Positions 6,817 through 14,687 of a stretch of 37,684 bases of DNA are shown here, piece after piece. This DNA is from an uncultured Anaerolineales bacterium (GTDB lineage Bacteria > Chloroflexota > Anaerolineae > Anaerolineales > Villigracilaceae): the NCBI GenBank assembly GCA_949319575.1, contig CASGHD010000103.1, positions 1-37,684 on the forward strand. The letters are read 5' to 3'. The position numbers were made by a program, and so were the translations under genes. Position 1 is the first letter of the stretch. Each line of letters starts with the position of its first letter. Below the pieces are notes generated by a model. The model ran no database searches. It was given only the letters and a program-made list of their open reading frames with translations, and had not been told where the DNA came from.

Positions 6817-9119
6817 CCGTATGCGGCATTCGGCATACCGCCCTCGAAACATCCGGACGATGTGTCTCCGCTGTAGGGTTGCGCGGTTTCGATGATGAGT
6901 TGTTCAGTGCGGTCGATATCGCCGATGAGGGAGGGGTCCGCAGACCATAGCAAGGCAACCACTCCAACAAGGTGAGGTCCTGCCATCGAGGTGCCGCTGG
7001 CGAATCCATATCCGCCGCCCGGTGTGGAGGAGAAAATATCCACGCCCGGCGCGACGATGTCTGGCTTACTGCGACCGGAGCCATCGGCAGTGACGGGACC
7101 CCGACTGCTGAAGGGAGCCATATTCCCAAACTGATCGATGGCTCCCACCGAAAAGACCGAGTCGTACAACGATAACGGCGCGTTGACTGTGTTGCAACTC
7201 GGTCCGTCGTTGCCAGCGGAAACCACCACGAAGATGCCCGCATCGCGCAAGTGATTCGCGCCGTACAGCAGGGCGTTGGGGTCGCATCCTTCAAGTTCGG
7301 GGCACCCCCATGAATTGTTCAATACATCGGCGGCGCGGGTTGGGTCGCCATCGGTGAAGGGGTTGCCGCCCTGCGGAAACGGGGCAAGCATGAACTGCAT
7401 ACAATCCAGGTACAAGGCGGGGTTGGCAAGATTGCGATTCAAATTGACACAACCGATCCACGTTGCGCCGGGCGCGATGCCGATCCCGTTTTTCCCAAGG
7501 ATCGTGCCGAGCGTGTGCGTGCCGTGACCGCCGTCATCATAAGGGGATGGTTTTTGATTCCACGGGTCGAACCAGTTGTAATCGTCGCCTGATGCGTTGC
7601 CGCGATAGCGCTCCGCAAGTTCGGGGTGAGCGCCATCCACGCCGCTGTCTGACTGCCCGACGACGATCCCCTCGCCCGTTGCGCCGAACTCGCTCCACAC
7701 TTTGTCCGCGCCGATCATCATCACGTTCCATTGCACATTGCTGGGAGGGCTTTCCGCAACGCCGCTCATCGCCAGCGCTTCCACCGCAGGCGCCGGGCGC
7801 AAGCGCGGGCTGGGGATGACGCGATCCACCTCCGGGCGGGTTAACAGGAACAGCCGCGCAAGCGCGCCGCCGCGCACTTCCAAAGCGTTGACGAGGTAAT
7901 ACGGCGTGTACTCGACGCCAACCGCATCGAAGGCTTCCCGCAAGCCAGCCTGCGTTTGGTTCGCATGATCGGTGAGCGTCTGATATGCGGCAATCCGGCG
8001 CTCGTCGATGCCCGCGATCTGACGGATGCTCGATAAATCCGCTTGGTCTTTGAGGATGACGAAGAGACGGTCGCCGTAAAACCCAGGGCGCCCGACGAAG
8101 AAAAATAGCAGGATGACGATTAGCCACGCCGCGCCGGCGCCCACCCACCCCAGCGCGCGCCTCACTCCGGACGGGGAGCCTGATCCGGCTACCAGACTCA
8201 CAACCAGCCCGACGACCCCAACCGCCAGCCCCAACCCGATGGCAATGCCCACCGCCTTGGAGGCAAGCGCAAGAATATCGCCGAGCACGATGGTCAATTC
8301 GGTGGGGTCGAAAAATACCAAGCCCGCCCAGCACAGCAAGCCGACGAGGATCATTCCCGCCACGCGCGAGGGCATCACCGTGGCAACGGCTAACGCAAAC
8401 GGCGGAAGGATGGCAAGCAGAATCAATTGCGAGCCGTCGTAGCCGAGCGCGGAACCCAACAGGGATAACGTCACCCCGATACCGAATGCATCGAGGAGCT
8501 TATTCCCAGTGGTAGATTCCATCGTGAGCGCGGCGCACAACCCGAGCGACAACCCCGCCAGCAAAGCAAGGAGCATGTCTGGCGGAGAGCCAAGCGCTCC
8601 GTAGACTGCGAACGGGGCAACGCCAAACGCCGCAAGGAAAAAAGCCGTGGAAATTTTCCCCGCGCGCCAATCCAGTTTGATCCCGCGAACCCGCGCAAGG
8701 ACGAATGCCGCGACAAGGCAGATCAAAATCTGGAGGAGGAAACCAGCCTGGTCGTTGTTCGGACCGAGCAAGCGCAACGTCAACGACGGGAAGGCAATCA
8801 ACGAAGCGCCCAGCCAGCCGGCGTAGACCGGCGTGAAGCGGTCATCGCTGGTGAAGCGCCATAACGCGAAAATGATTCCCGAAAGTAGAATCGCCTGAAC
8901 TGCCAGCCCGATCAGCCCGAACCAGGCGAGGTTCGAAAGACTGCCGGAGGCGATCGCCGATTGCTCCATGGACCAGAGCGTAAAATGGTACATAAACGAA
9001 CAAATCGGCATGAAGATCGCCAGCAACAGGAATAAAACCAGCGCGCCCGTCGAGCGATTCGTTGGCGCGGGGTCGGGGATCGTTGGCACAGGTTGATCGA
9101 TGTGTGTTTCGTCTGTCAT
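6765..9119 (-). CDS. polytopic membrane protein with C-terminal subtilisin-like (S8) protease
   Basis: The 784-residue product starts at the ATG of MTDETHIDQ, with GGAG 5 nt upstream; the same frame is open for 85 more codons but that part contains a strong hairpin and lacks a ribosome site. The N-terminal 340 residues hold about ten hydrophobic segments. They are followed by a propeptide-like region (FVILKDQADLSSIRQ...). The peptidase S8 domain has all three catalytic residues: Asp in QSDSGVDGAH (about 491), His in GGHGTHTLG (about 530) and Ser in SGTSMAGPH (about 710), plus the oxyanion Asn in VVSAGNDGPS. It probably displays the protease outside the membrane. Fusion of a subtilase to such a long membrane region is uncommon. 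Its 3' end overlaps the convergent aminotransferase gene by 52 bp. Confidence 0.9.
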   Translation of the reverse strand: MTDETHIDQPVPTIPDPAPTNRSTGALVLFLLLAIFMPICSFMYHFTLWSMEQSAIASGSLSNLAWFGLIGLAVQAILLSGIIFALWRFTSDDRFTPVYAGWLGASLIAFPSLTLRLLGPNNDQAGFLLQILICLVAAFVLARVRGIKLDWRAGKISTAFFLAAFGVAPFAVYGALGSPPDMLLALLAGLSLGLCAALTMESTTGNKLLDAFGIGVTLSLLGSALGYDGSQLILLAILPPFALAVATVMPSRVAGMILVGLLCWAGLVFFDPTELTIVLGDILALASKAVGIAIGLGLAVGVVGLVVSLVAGSGSPSGVRRALGWVGAGAAWLIVILLFFFVGRPGFYGDRLFVILKDQADLSSIRQIAGIDERRIAAYQTLTDHANQTQAGLREAFDAVGVEYTPYYLVNALEVRGGALARLFLLTRPEVDRVIPSPRLRPAPAVEALAMSGVAESPPSNVQWNVMMIGADKVWSEFGATGEGIVVGQSDSGVDGAHPELAERYRGNASGDDYNWFDPWNQKPSPYDDGGHGTHTLGTILGKNGIGIAPGATWIGCVNLNRNLANPALYLDCMQFMLAPFPQGGNPFTDGDPTRAADVLNNSWGCPELEGCDPNALLYGANHLRDAGIFVVVSAGNDGPSCNTVNAPLSLYDSVFSVGAIDQFGNMAPFSSRGPVTADGSGRSKPDIVAPGVDIFSSTPGGGYGFASGTSMAGPHLVGVVALLWSADPSLIGDIDRTEQLIIETAQPYSGDTSSGCFEGGMPNAAYGYGMVDVYAAVKDLLDK

Positions 9120-9575
9120 GCTGACTCCATATATTGGCAGTGCGGCAACATTCACGTTGCCACGCCCAGGCAAGATAGCAGGCTTTATCGGCAATACTCC
9201 AAAAACCGTTTTTGGACGCTGAATACGCAGATTTGATTTCCGATAGTCGGTAGTCCGCGAAAGTTCAGGCGACAGTTCGCTTTGCTTGGCAAAGCGTGTC
9301 GCCTGTCTTGACCAGTGTGACTGCGTCAGGAGCTCGTTTTCGTGAACTACGGATAGTCTATTGTACCCTTCCAAGCGAATCGAACGATCTGTAGGGCAAG
9401 GTTTTGCAGATCAACAATTAAACCGAGCAAAAATCGCAATGTGAATTTTTTGCAAACTTCGCCCAATTCGCGCCATTCGCGTTAAAAAAGCGTCGAATGG
9501 GTATTTTGCCATTCACTGGTTATGATTAGAAACACAGGCGCAAAGTGAGATTTACGCTACTCCAAATAAAACCAC
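9120..9575. other. 456-bp gap with hairpins, upstream of the subtilase gene
   Basis: No gene seen. Next to the subtilase start is a small hairpin (GGCAAC 9144-9149 with GTTGCC 9156-9161). A larger one is at 9266-9305. The rest (9306-9570) is AT-richer DNA with CGCCCAATTCGCGCCATTCGCG-like units (each under 12 bases repeated) and no readable promoter. Confidence 0.6.
9266..9305. terminator. strong stem-loop in the gap (terminator or leader structure)
   Basis: CAGGCGACA (9266-9274) pairs with TGTCGCCTG (9297-9305). Inside, CGCTTTGC (9278-9285) pairs with GCAAAGCG (9289-9296) around a TTG loop, with a 3-nt bulge on one side: 17 perfect pairs in all. There is no clear U-run, so a role as terminator of the upstream YczE-like gene is only one option. 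Confidence 0.5.
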
Positions 9576-10220
9576 TCAGTCTGCGGTTGCGTCCAACGCC
9601 GCAGGCTCCGGCTGGTGCGGCGTTACGTTGAGCAGTTTGAACGCCCACTGCACCGATGGACCGATCAGGATCGCAAACACCAGCGTCCCCACCCCCAGCG
9701 GACCTCCCAACAGCCAGCCGATGGTGACGACAACGAGTTCCAAAATTCCCCTCGCCACGCGGACGCTCAACCCCGTGACGCGATGGATCGCCAGCATCAT
9801 GCTATCGCGCGGACCGGCGCCCGCATCCACTCCAATGTAGACGGCGGTTGCCAATCCCTGAATCAAAATTCCCGCGAGAAAGAACACAATTTGCAAAACG
9901 AGAGTACCTTTCGCGGAGGGAATTAACCACAGGCACAGATCCAGCCACGGACCGATGCTGAGGATATTTCCCAATGTGCCCCAACCCACTTTTTCGCGCA
10001 TTGCCAGCGCGAGGATCAGCACGGTAAACCCAACGAAGACGGTCATCCTGCCGATGGTGATTTTGAATATGTCTGCCAGCGCGATCTCGAATACCAGCCA
10101 TGTGCTTGTTCCCAGGTCGCCGCGGATCAGTAGCGCGAGCGCGAGCCCATAAAGAAAGAAGCCGAATTGAATGACAAGAAAGTCACGGGGGAAGGTCTTC
10201 CAGCGAATTGGTTTGAGCAT
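9576..10220 (-). CDS. YczE/YyaS-like (COG2364) integral membrane protein
   Basis: This 214-residue protein has five hydrophobic helices and the family's glycine-rich loops, notably IRGDLGTSTWLVFE near residue 33 and YIGVDAGAGPRDSMMLAI near residue 128 (the GxGPRD motif). The family is of unknown biochemical function. GGAG lies 4 nt ahead of the ATG. It is divergent from the GNAT gene, with a repeat-containing gap between them. Confidence 0.82.
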   Translation of the reverse strand: MLKPIRWKTFPRDFLVIQFGFFLYGLALALLIRGDLGTSTWLVFEIALADIFKITIGRMTVFVGFTVLILALAMREKVGWGTLGNILSIGPWLDLCLWLIPSAKGTLVLQIVFFLAGILIQGLATAVYIGVDAGAGPRDSMMLAIHRVTGLSVRVARGILELVVVTIGWLLGGPLGVGTLVFAILIGPSVQWAFKLLNVTPHQPEPAALDATAD

Positions 10221-10235
10221 GTGTCTCCTGTGTTT

Positions 10236-10348
10236 CGCGCTGAGCGGAGTGACGAGCGATAGCGAGGAACGAAGTCAAAACGCAGGCATTCAGGCAACAT
10301 GCCCTTCGACTGCGCCGCCAACGAACCGCGGCTCCGCTCAGGGCGGTG
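10236..10348. repeat. dispersed repeat in the divergent gap
   Basis: GCGCTGAGCGGAGTGACGAG with CGATAGCGAGGAACGAAGTC (10238-10278) resembles 582-646 in reverse orientation. CCCTTCGACTGCGCCGCC and GGCTCCGCTCAGGGCGG (10301-10347) resemble split halves of the CCCTTCGAC..CTCAGGGC repeat. Confidence 0.5.
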
Positions 10349-10373
10349 TGAATTGAGATATTATCACCCATGA

Positions 10374-10379
10374 TAAACT
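10374..10379 (+). promoter_or_regulatory. -10-like box 6 nt before the GNAT start
   Basis: TAAACT is followed by 6 nt (TGCGCC) and the ATG at 10386. No Shine-Dalgarno is present. The geometry equals that at 5624-5643, supporting a leaderless transcript. Confidence 0.5.
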
Positions 10380-10385
10380 TGCGCC

Positions 10386-10838
10386 ATGCACAAAATATTT
10401 GCGACGCATCGAGATCAATTCACTATCAGCGCCGATCCTTCCCGCCTCGATGTGGATACCATCTGCGATTTTTTCACGCGCTCCTATTGGGCGAAGGGAC
10501 GTCTACGCGAACGAACGGAACGCGCGCTGGCTAATTCACTGGTGTTCGGGGTATACGATGGAGAAAAACAAATCGGTCTCGCGCGCGTGGTCACCGATTA
10601 CGCGGTCTTCGCCTATCTTTGCGATGTTTTTATTCACGAAGACTATCGCGCGCACGGGCTCGGCAAGTGGTTGATAGAAACCGTTCATAGTCATCCCGAT
10701 CTGCAAGGTCTGCGCCGCTGGACTCTTGCCACGCGCGACGCGCACGGGTTATATAAACAATTCGGCTGGGACTCTTTGGGAAATTCTGAACATTGGATGG
10801 AAATTTTCCGCCCGTTCGCGGAAGAGGGAAGAGATTAA
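10386..10838 (+). CDS. GNAT-family N-acetyltransferase
   Basis: The 150-residue product is a compact GNAT enzyme. Motif A is VFIHEDYRAHGLGKWLIETV (about residues 79-98), with the R-x-x-G-x-G/A pattern that binds acetyl-CoA pyrophosphate. Motif B follows in WTLATRDAHGLYKQFGW, the usual 'LYKQFGW' ending of YitI/Eis-like small GNATs. The acyl acceptor cannot be predicted. It probably begins with a leaderless start (see 10374-10379). The FAD oxidoreductase follows 56 bp downstream on the same strand. Confidence 0.9.
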   Translation: MHKIFATHRDQFTISADPSRLDVDTICDFFTRSYWAKGRLRERTERALANSLVFGVYDGEKQIGLARVVTDYAVFAYLCDVFIHEDYRAHGLGKWLIETVHSHPDLQGLRRWTLATRDAHGLYKQFGWDSLGNSEHWMEIFRPFAEEGRD

Positions 10839-10894
10839 GTTGTCGCTTCGTCAGTATGGTGAGTTCGTTATCACTGACTGAAGGAAGGACAACC

Positions 10895-12073
10895 ATGAAA
10901 CACTACAAGTACTTGATCGTCGGCGGCGGGCTGGCAGGCGACGCGGCGACGCGCGGCATCCGCGAATTGGACGCGGACGGTTCCATCGGGCTTATCAGCG
11001 CGGAACCCGACGCGCCGTACATGCGACCGAATCTTTCGAAGGGGTTATGGAAGGGACGCCCTCTCGAAAAGATCTGGCGTAAGACCGAGGAACGCGCCGA
11101 ATTGTTGCTGGGTCGCGCGGTCACATCACTCGATACAACGAAGAAAACAGTGAAGGATAACAAGGGCGGCGAATATACCTACGATAAGTTGTTGGTCGCC
11201 ACCGGCGGCTCGCCAATCCGTTTGCCGTTCGGCTTGGTCGACATCACCTACTTCCGTGACCTGCAGGATTACCAGCGCCTGCGAAAAATGGCGGATGAAA
11301 AGAATCGCTTCGTCGTTATCGGCGGCGGGTTCATCGGTTCAGAGATCGCCGCCGCGCTCACGATGGCTGGCAAACAAGTGACGATGATCTTCCTCGAAGA
11401 CGCCATCGGCGGACGCGTCTTCCCCACCGACCTCGCGCGCCACCTGAACGATTATTATCGCGAAAAAGGCGTGGATGTGATCGCAAACGATTCAGTGACG
11501 AGCATTCAAATGGACGGGGATCACCTCACGGTCCAAACGGGAAGCGGTCGCGTCATCGACACGGACGGAATCGTCGCTGGAATCGGAATCCGCCCGAATG
11601 TCGCGCTGGCGCAGGAGGCGGGGTTGAACGTCGAGAACGGAATCGTCGTGAACGAAAGCCTGCAAACATCCGCTCCCGATGTGTTCGCGGCGGGCGACGC
11701 GGCTAACTTCTTTCACATTGCATTGGGAAAACGCGCGCGCGTGGAGCATGAAGACAATGCCGTCGCGATGGGCAAACTCGCGGGCAGGAATATGGCGGGC
11801 GCAAGCGAGACGTTCACTCACATCCCATTGTTTTATTCAGATTTATTTGACCTGGGGTACGAAGCCGTCGGTGAAATGAACAGTCAAATGGAAATTGTCC
11901 CCGACTGGGATGAGCCATTCAAAAAAGGCGTGATCTATTATCTCGCCGACGGGCGCGTGCGCGGGGTGTTGCTATGGAATGTGTGGAAAAAACTAGGCGA
12001 AGCCCGCGCCCTGCTGATGGAAAAAGGGCCGTTCAAAGCGGAGGAGTTGATGGGGAGAATTAAAGGCGAATGA
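10895..12073 (+). CDS. FAD-dependent NAD(P)H oxidoreductase, ferredoxin/rubredoxin reductase-AIF type
   Basis: The 392-residue protein has two Rossmann dinucleotide sites: YLIVGGGLAGDAATRGI for FAD at the N-terminus and VVIGGGFIGSEIAAALTMAG for NAD(P)H around residue 145. The FAD-closing motif is DVFAAGDAANFF near residue 270. The C-terminal dimerisation-like domain matches AIF/ferredoxin-reductase relatives. It likely passes electrons from NAD(P)H to a small redox partner, not encoded nearby. The ATG at 10895 is preceded by AAGGAAGGA, so I prefer it to the longer frame opening at 10793, which overlaps the GNAT gene. A perfect inverted repeat follows the stop. Confidence 0.9.
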   Translation: MKHYKYLIVGGGLAGDAATRGIRELDADGSIGLISAEPDAPYMRPNLSKGLWKGRPLEKIWRKTEERAELLLGRAVTSLDTTKKTVKDNKGGEYTYDKLLVATGGSPIRLPFGLVDITYFRDLQDYQRLRKMADEKNRFVVIGGGFIGSEIAAALTMAGKQVTMIFLEDAIGGRVFPTDLARHLNDYYREKGVDVIANDSVTSIQMDGDHLTVQTGSGRVIDTDGIVAGIGIRPNVALAQEAGLNVENGIVVNESLQTSAPDVFAAGDAANFFHIALGKRARVEHEDNAVAMGKLAGRNMAGASETFTHIPLFYSDLFDLGYEAVGEMNSQMEIVPDWDEPFKKGVIYYLADGRVRGVLLWNVWKKLGEARALLMEKGPFKAEELMGRIKGE

Positions 12074-12081
12074 CGATAGAG

Positions 12082-12120
12082 GATGGACGATTGACGATGG
12101 TCTATGGTCAATCGTCCATC
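12082..12120. terminator. 14-bp perfect inverted repeat between convergent genes
   Basis: GATGGACGATTGAC (12082-12095) and GTCAATCGTCCATC (12107-12120) form a perfect stem with an 11-nt loop. It lies 9 bp after the oxidoreductase stop and 7 bp before the end of the convergent hypothetical gene. It could stop transcription from both sides, although no U-run follows. The sequence is also built of heptamers (GACGATA, GAGGATG, GACGATT, GACGATG), like other repeats here. Confidence 0.6.
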
Positions 12121-12126
12121 GTTGTA

Positions 12127-12933
12127 CTATGCTAACTTCTGCGGATACCCAATCCCCGTCGCTTCATCATGCAGTTGAACCACCTCGGGCAGGGAATGAC
12201 TCGCGCCGACTTGCTCAACGAACTTGCATACGCTGAAGTTGCGGCTCAAGCGTTCATATTCCGATAACCAACTCTGAAACTCGCTCTCATTCCCCTCGCG
12301 CGGATATTTCACTTTGTAACCGCGAAGCCTCATGCGCGAAGGTTTCGGAGTCAATCGCGCTCGGTAACAGTTTTGCTTGACGCACAACATCGTATACAGC
12401 GGATCGCAGTTGAATTCGTCCATCATCATTTTGGTTTGCGAATCGCGCGGATCGAAGTCCCTGCCCAACACGATCACTCTCGCCCCTTGATACGTTTCGT
12501 ACATGCGGAAACCGTATTGGCTGTATTTTGCCGCCGCCAGATTTTTAACCATATCGAAAATTTCGGCTTTGCGCGAGCGTTTGTCTTTCATCTTTTTGAA
12601 TAGCCCGCCCAACCCGCCAGTCTCTTTAGGTTTGTCAATGTCGAGGATCATCGTCTTCTCGACGTTTAACACTTGCGCTCCATAGCGATTCCGCGTGATG
12701 ACCGCGTGATCGTCAATGCTTTGAAGTATTTCCTCACGAATCTCTACTTCGTAATCTTCGAAGAGTTGCTTCTCCCCTGCGATCTTGCGCTGGATCTTTT
12801 CCGCCTTTTCAAGCGCGGCTCTGCGTGCATCTTCCACAGAGACGTTCGATCCACCGTAGCAGGTGATTTCCCCTTTCCGCCCATCAATGAAGATGGTTTG
12901 TTTTTCGACGGTCCAGTGTTTGTAGATTTTCAT
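12127..12933 (-). CDS. conserved hypothetical protein (possible primase-like fold)
   Basis: I do not recognise a named family for this 268-residue protein, although it looks like a widely conserved soluble protein. An AAGGAG Shine-Dalgarno precedes the ATG. It begins MKIYKHWTVEKQTIFIDGRK, has a helical charged segment (residues 34-66), then MILDIDKP near residue 95 and FRMYETYQGARVIVLGRDF near residue 142. The spacing of an hhhDhD strand followed by a 'QGARVIV' strand recalls the catalytic core of archaeo-eukaryotic primases, but this is weak inference. The C-terminal half has Cys residues (FNCDPLYTMLCVKQNCYRARL) and many basic residues. It lies directly downstream of the retroelement template on the same strand. 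A shared transcript with the DGR is possible, but a functional link is not shown. Confidence 0.7.
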   Translation of the reverse strand: MKIYKHWTVEKQTIFIDGRKGEITCYGGSNVSVEDARRAALEKAEKIQRKIAGEKQLFEDYEVEIREEILQSIDDHAVITRNRYGAQVLNVEKTMILDIDKPKETGGLGGLFKKMKDKRSRKAEIFDMVKNLAAAKYSQYGFRMYETYQGARVIVLGRDFDPRDSQTKMMMDEFNCDPLYTMLCVKQNCYRARLTPKPSRMRLRGYKVKYPREGNESEFQSWLSEYERLSRNFSVCKFVEQVGASHSLPEVVQLHDEATGIGYPQKLA

Positions 12934-13114
12934 TTCGCGATTCTCCTTGGTATTCCAAGTATGTATTCGTTGCCCAACTCAGGGAGAACCCAGGAGTCAG
13001 GCAGATTGTATATTTGCCTGAGACAAGCCTCAAGCAGGGAGCAAGCCAGCCGATAGTTTTGCCTCGACCGCCGTTCATGAACGGACAGCGCTACTGGCGA
13101 AGGAAAGATATTGT
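12934..13114 (-). other. DGR template-RNA 3' spacer (non-coding)
   Basis: This 181-bp stretch follows the template repeat on the sense strand and precedes the hypothetical gene. No gene seen. It holds a perfect 14-bp palindrome CCGTTCATGAACGG (13071-13084). It also holds a 7-bp stem with one G-U pair, GCTTGAG / CTCAGGC, around a 6-nt loop (about 13017-13036). In studied DGRs the RNA flanking the template is structured and needed for cDNA priming, so this is the likely equivalent (inference). Confidence 0.5.
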
Positions 13115-13232
13115 GGAGAGAACGAGCCGAAAACCGACATTGTTGTTGAAGTTGTTCGGATTGTTCCTGTTACGAACAGCACAGCGGACATTGTTTCGAT
13201 TGTTGTTCCACGCGCCGCCGCGCAACACGCGC
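13115..13232 (-). repeat. DGR template repeat (TR)
   Basis: This 118-bp copy matches 14706-14823 (constant offset 1591) with 20 mismatches. Every mismatch is an A in the TR sense (minus) strand. The sense strand has 28 adenines, all within 13140-13207; the outer 25 bp on each side are adenine-free and identical to the VR. Read in the VR frame it encodes [15 protein letters not shown] and later [14 protein letters not shown], with 13 AAC or AAT codons. Any base at the two adenines of such a codon cannot create a stop. It begins 19 nt after the Avd stop codon. Confidence 0.97.
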
Positions 13233-13251
13233 TCTCTTGGCTTGTCCCTTT

Positions 13252-13590
13252 TTATTGACTTGATTTCTTCCAACCTCCAAGTAAACGCCCGATTTCAACC
13301 AGTAACTTTGAAGCGTGTTCGTATTGATTCAATTTCATAATGTCAAGATCTTTGCACAGTCGCAAATGCTGGCGCAAGAGGGCAAGTTGCACATCAGCCT
13401 CGTCCAGTAATCGAACGCGGTCTTTTTTGGACAGCCCTGCCTTTGTCAGTGTTTCTTGAAAATCAAGTATGTGGCGTATCACACGTTCGCCAATGCCAAA
13501 CCGATGAACGCGCGGAAATTTGTTAGCTTGTGGAATCAACCAAAGGACAAGATCGTACGTGCGTGAAAAAATGGGAGACTCTTGCATCAT
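13252..13590 (-). CDS. avd: Avd-like accessory protein of the retroelement (four-helix bundle)
   Basis: The 112-residue product resembles the DGR accessory variability determinant: [21 protein letters not shown] is followed by a basic segment [12 protein letters not shown], then helices [22 protein letters not shown] and [20 protein letters not shown]. In known systems Avd forms a basic pentamer that binds the reverse transcriptase and template RNA. I chose the ATG at 13590, whose first base overlaps the last base of the RT stop (TGATG), implying translational coupling; an ATG three bases later is also possible. The open frame extends 24 codons further upstream but inside the RT gene. The template repeat starts 19 nt after its stop. 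Confidence 0.9.
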   Translation of the reverse strand: MMQESPIFSRTYDLVLWLIPQANKFPRVHRFGIGERVIRHILDFQETLTKAGLSKKDRVRLLDEADVQLALLRQHLRLCKDLDIMKLNQYEHASKLLVEIGRLLGGWKKSSQ

Positions 13591-14639
13591 CAAAGCATAT
13601 AACGACCCAGAACAGACCGCCGTAAGCCATAGGTATCTCCCCATGCGGCATGGGCAGACCACGAGCGGGCAGAGTCATCCAACTTCTTTCGTTCGATTCG
13701 AAGCCCAGCCCACTGTTGATATAAATATCGAAACCGCCGCTGAAAAGCGATACCGCGCTTCTTCTTCAATCGGCGATAACTGGGAAAGATACGGAAACCG
13801 AGAAAGGGAACGCCCGTCTCCACAGGGTATATCTGTGGTTCATGCAAGGTCATCTTTAATTTTTCGACACGGTTGAGAATTTTCTCCTTCCATGCATGTA
13901 AAATTTCCTTATCATTCCCAAACAACAAAAAGTCATCCACATAACGAAGGTAGCCATCTACGCGAAGTTCGCGTTTTACAAAGTGATCGAACGCGCTCAA
14001 ATAGACATTGCCCCAAAATTGCGAGGTGAGGTTCCCAATGGGTAAACCGCGCGGACGGGAGGCAGAAAACAAATCGTCCCCTGCAAACCATTTCATTTGA
14101 TAGGATTCGGTTTGCGCGCGAACGCCTGAGCGCAGGATCAAATCCACAATTTCCAGCACACTCGCATCATCCACATGCGCCGCGATCTTTTCCCGCAGAA
14201 TGGCATGGTCTATGCTCGGAAAGAACTGTTCCACGTCGCATTGCAGTACATATTTGTATTTTCGGGCAAACTGAGACGCGCGCAAGATGGCGCGATGCGT
14301 CCCCTTGTTTTTTCGATTGGCATAGGTGTCAAATGTGAAACGCCTCTCCCAATCGGGTTCGAGCAAGTTACACAAGGCGTGATGTACCACACGATCTCGA
14401 AAGGGCGCGGCGGAGATCAATCGTTTTTTCGGTTCATGAATGTAAAAGTTTGTGTAATCTCCGGGTTGCCACGTTTTAGAAACTAATTCGGTTTGCAATT
14501 GAATCAATTCCTCTTCCTGATTGTATTCAAAACCAGCCACGCTTGCCTTGCCGCGCTTGCCTTTGCGCGCTTTTCGGTAGGCTTCATACAAATTTGTAAA
14601 CGAACAGAACTTATCATACATCTCGCCCATATCAACCAT
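13590..14639 (-). CDS. DGR-type reverse transcriptase
   Basis: The 349-residue protein has the retron/DGR reverse transcriptase motifs in order: a basic N-terminus (FTNLYEAYRKARKGKRGK), FRDRVVHHALCNLLEP, catalytic Asp135 in VLQCDVEQFFPSIDH, GLPIGNLTSQFWGNVYL (about 198-214), the active site LRYVDDFLLF (Asp235 and Asp236) and VPFLGFRIFP. The [L/I]GN-x-TSQ motif is typical of DGR enzymes rather than group II intron ones. There is no maturase or HNH domain. It would copy the template RNA into cDNA with errors at adenines. It starts 49 bp after the target stop and overlaps the Avd start by one base. Internal ATGs at 14630 and 14621 are alternative starts. Confidence 0.95.
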   Translation of the reverse strand: MVDMGEMYDKFCSFTNLYEAYRKARKGKRGKASVAGFEYNQEEELIQLQTELVSKTWQPGDYTNFYIHEPKKRLISAAPFRDRVVHHALCNLLEPDWERRFTFDTYANRKNKGTHRAILRASQFARKYKYVLQCDVEQFFPSIDHAILREKIAAHVDDASVLEIVDLILRSGVRAQTESYQMKWFAGDDLFSASRPRGLPIGNLTSQFWGNVYLSAFDHFVKRELRVDGYLRYVDDFLLFGNDKEILHAWKEKILNRVEKLKMTLHEPQIYPVETGVPFLGFRIFPSYRRLKKKRGIAFQRRFRYLYQQWAGLRIERKKLDDSARSWSAHAAWGDTYGLRRSVLGRYML

Positions 14640-14667
14640 CCATTTTAAAAATTTGATTCAGAAATCA

Positions 14668-14681
14668 GAATCCAGAGATTC
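14668..14681. other. small inverted repeat just downstream of the VR
   Basis: GAATC (14668-14672) and GATTC (14677-14681) flank a 4-nt loop, beyond the target stop codon and 24 bp from the VR end. Some DGRs have a short hairpin or cruciform near the VR end that promotes homing. This one is short, and the surrounding CAGAA-unit DNA is repetitive, so the assignment is tentative. Confidence 0.3.
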
Positions 14682-14687
14682 AGAATT

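Noticed and set aside
9120-9374. An 85-codon N-terminal extension of the subtilase
   Set aside because: The extension crosses a 17-bp hairpin and has no ribosome site or protein-like sequence, whereas the ATG at 9119 has GGAG at the right distance.
13091-13273. A 60-codon minus-strand ORF rich in Asn ([12 protein letters not shown]...)
   Set aside because: It is the DGR template repeat read in the VR frame, not a protein gene. It has no ribosome site, and its similarity to the target C-terminus is explained by retrohoming.
13591-13662. 24-codon N-terminal extension of the Avd-like protein
   Set aside because: It lies within the RT gene; the ATG coupled to the RT stop (TGATG) gives a normal Avd length and start.
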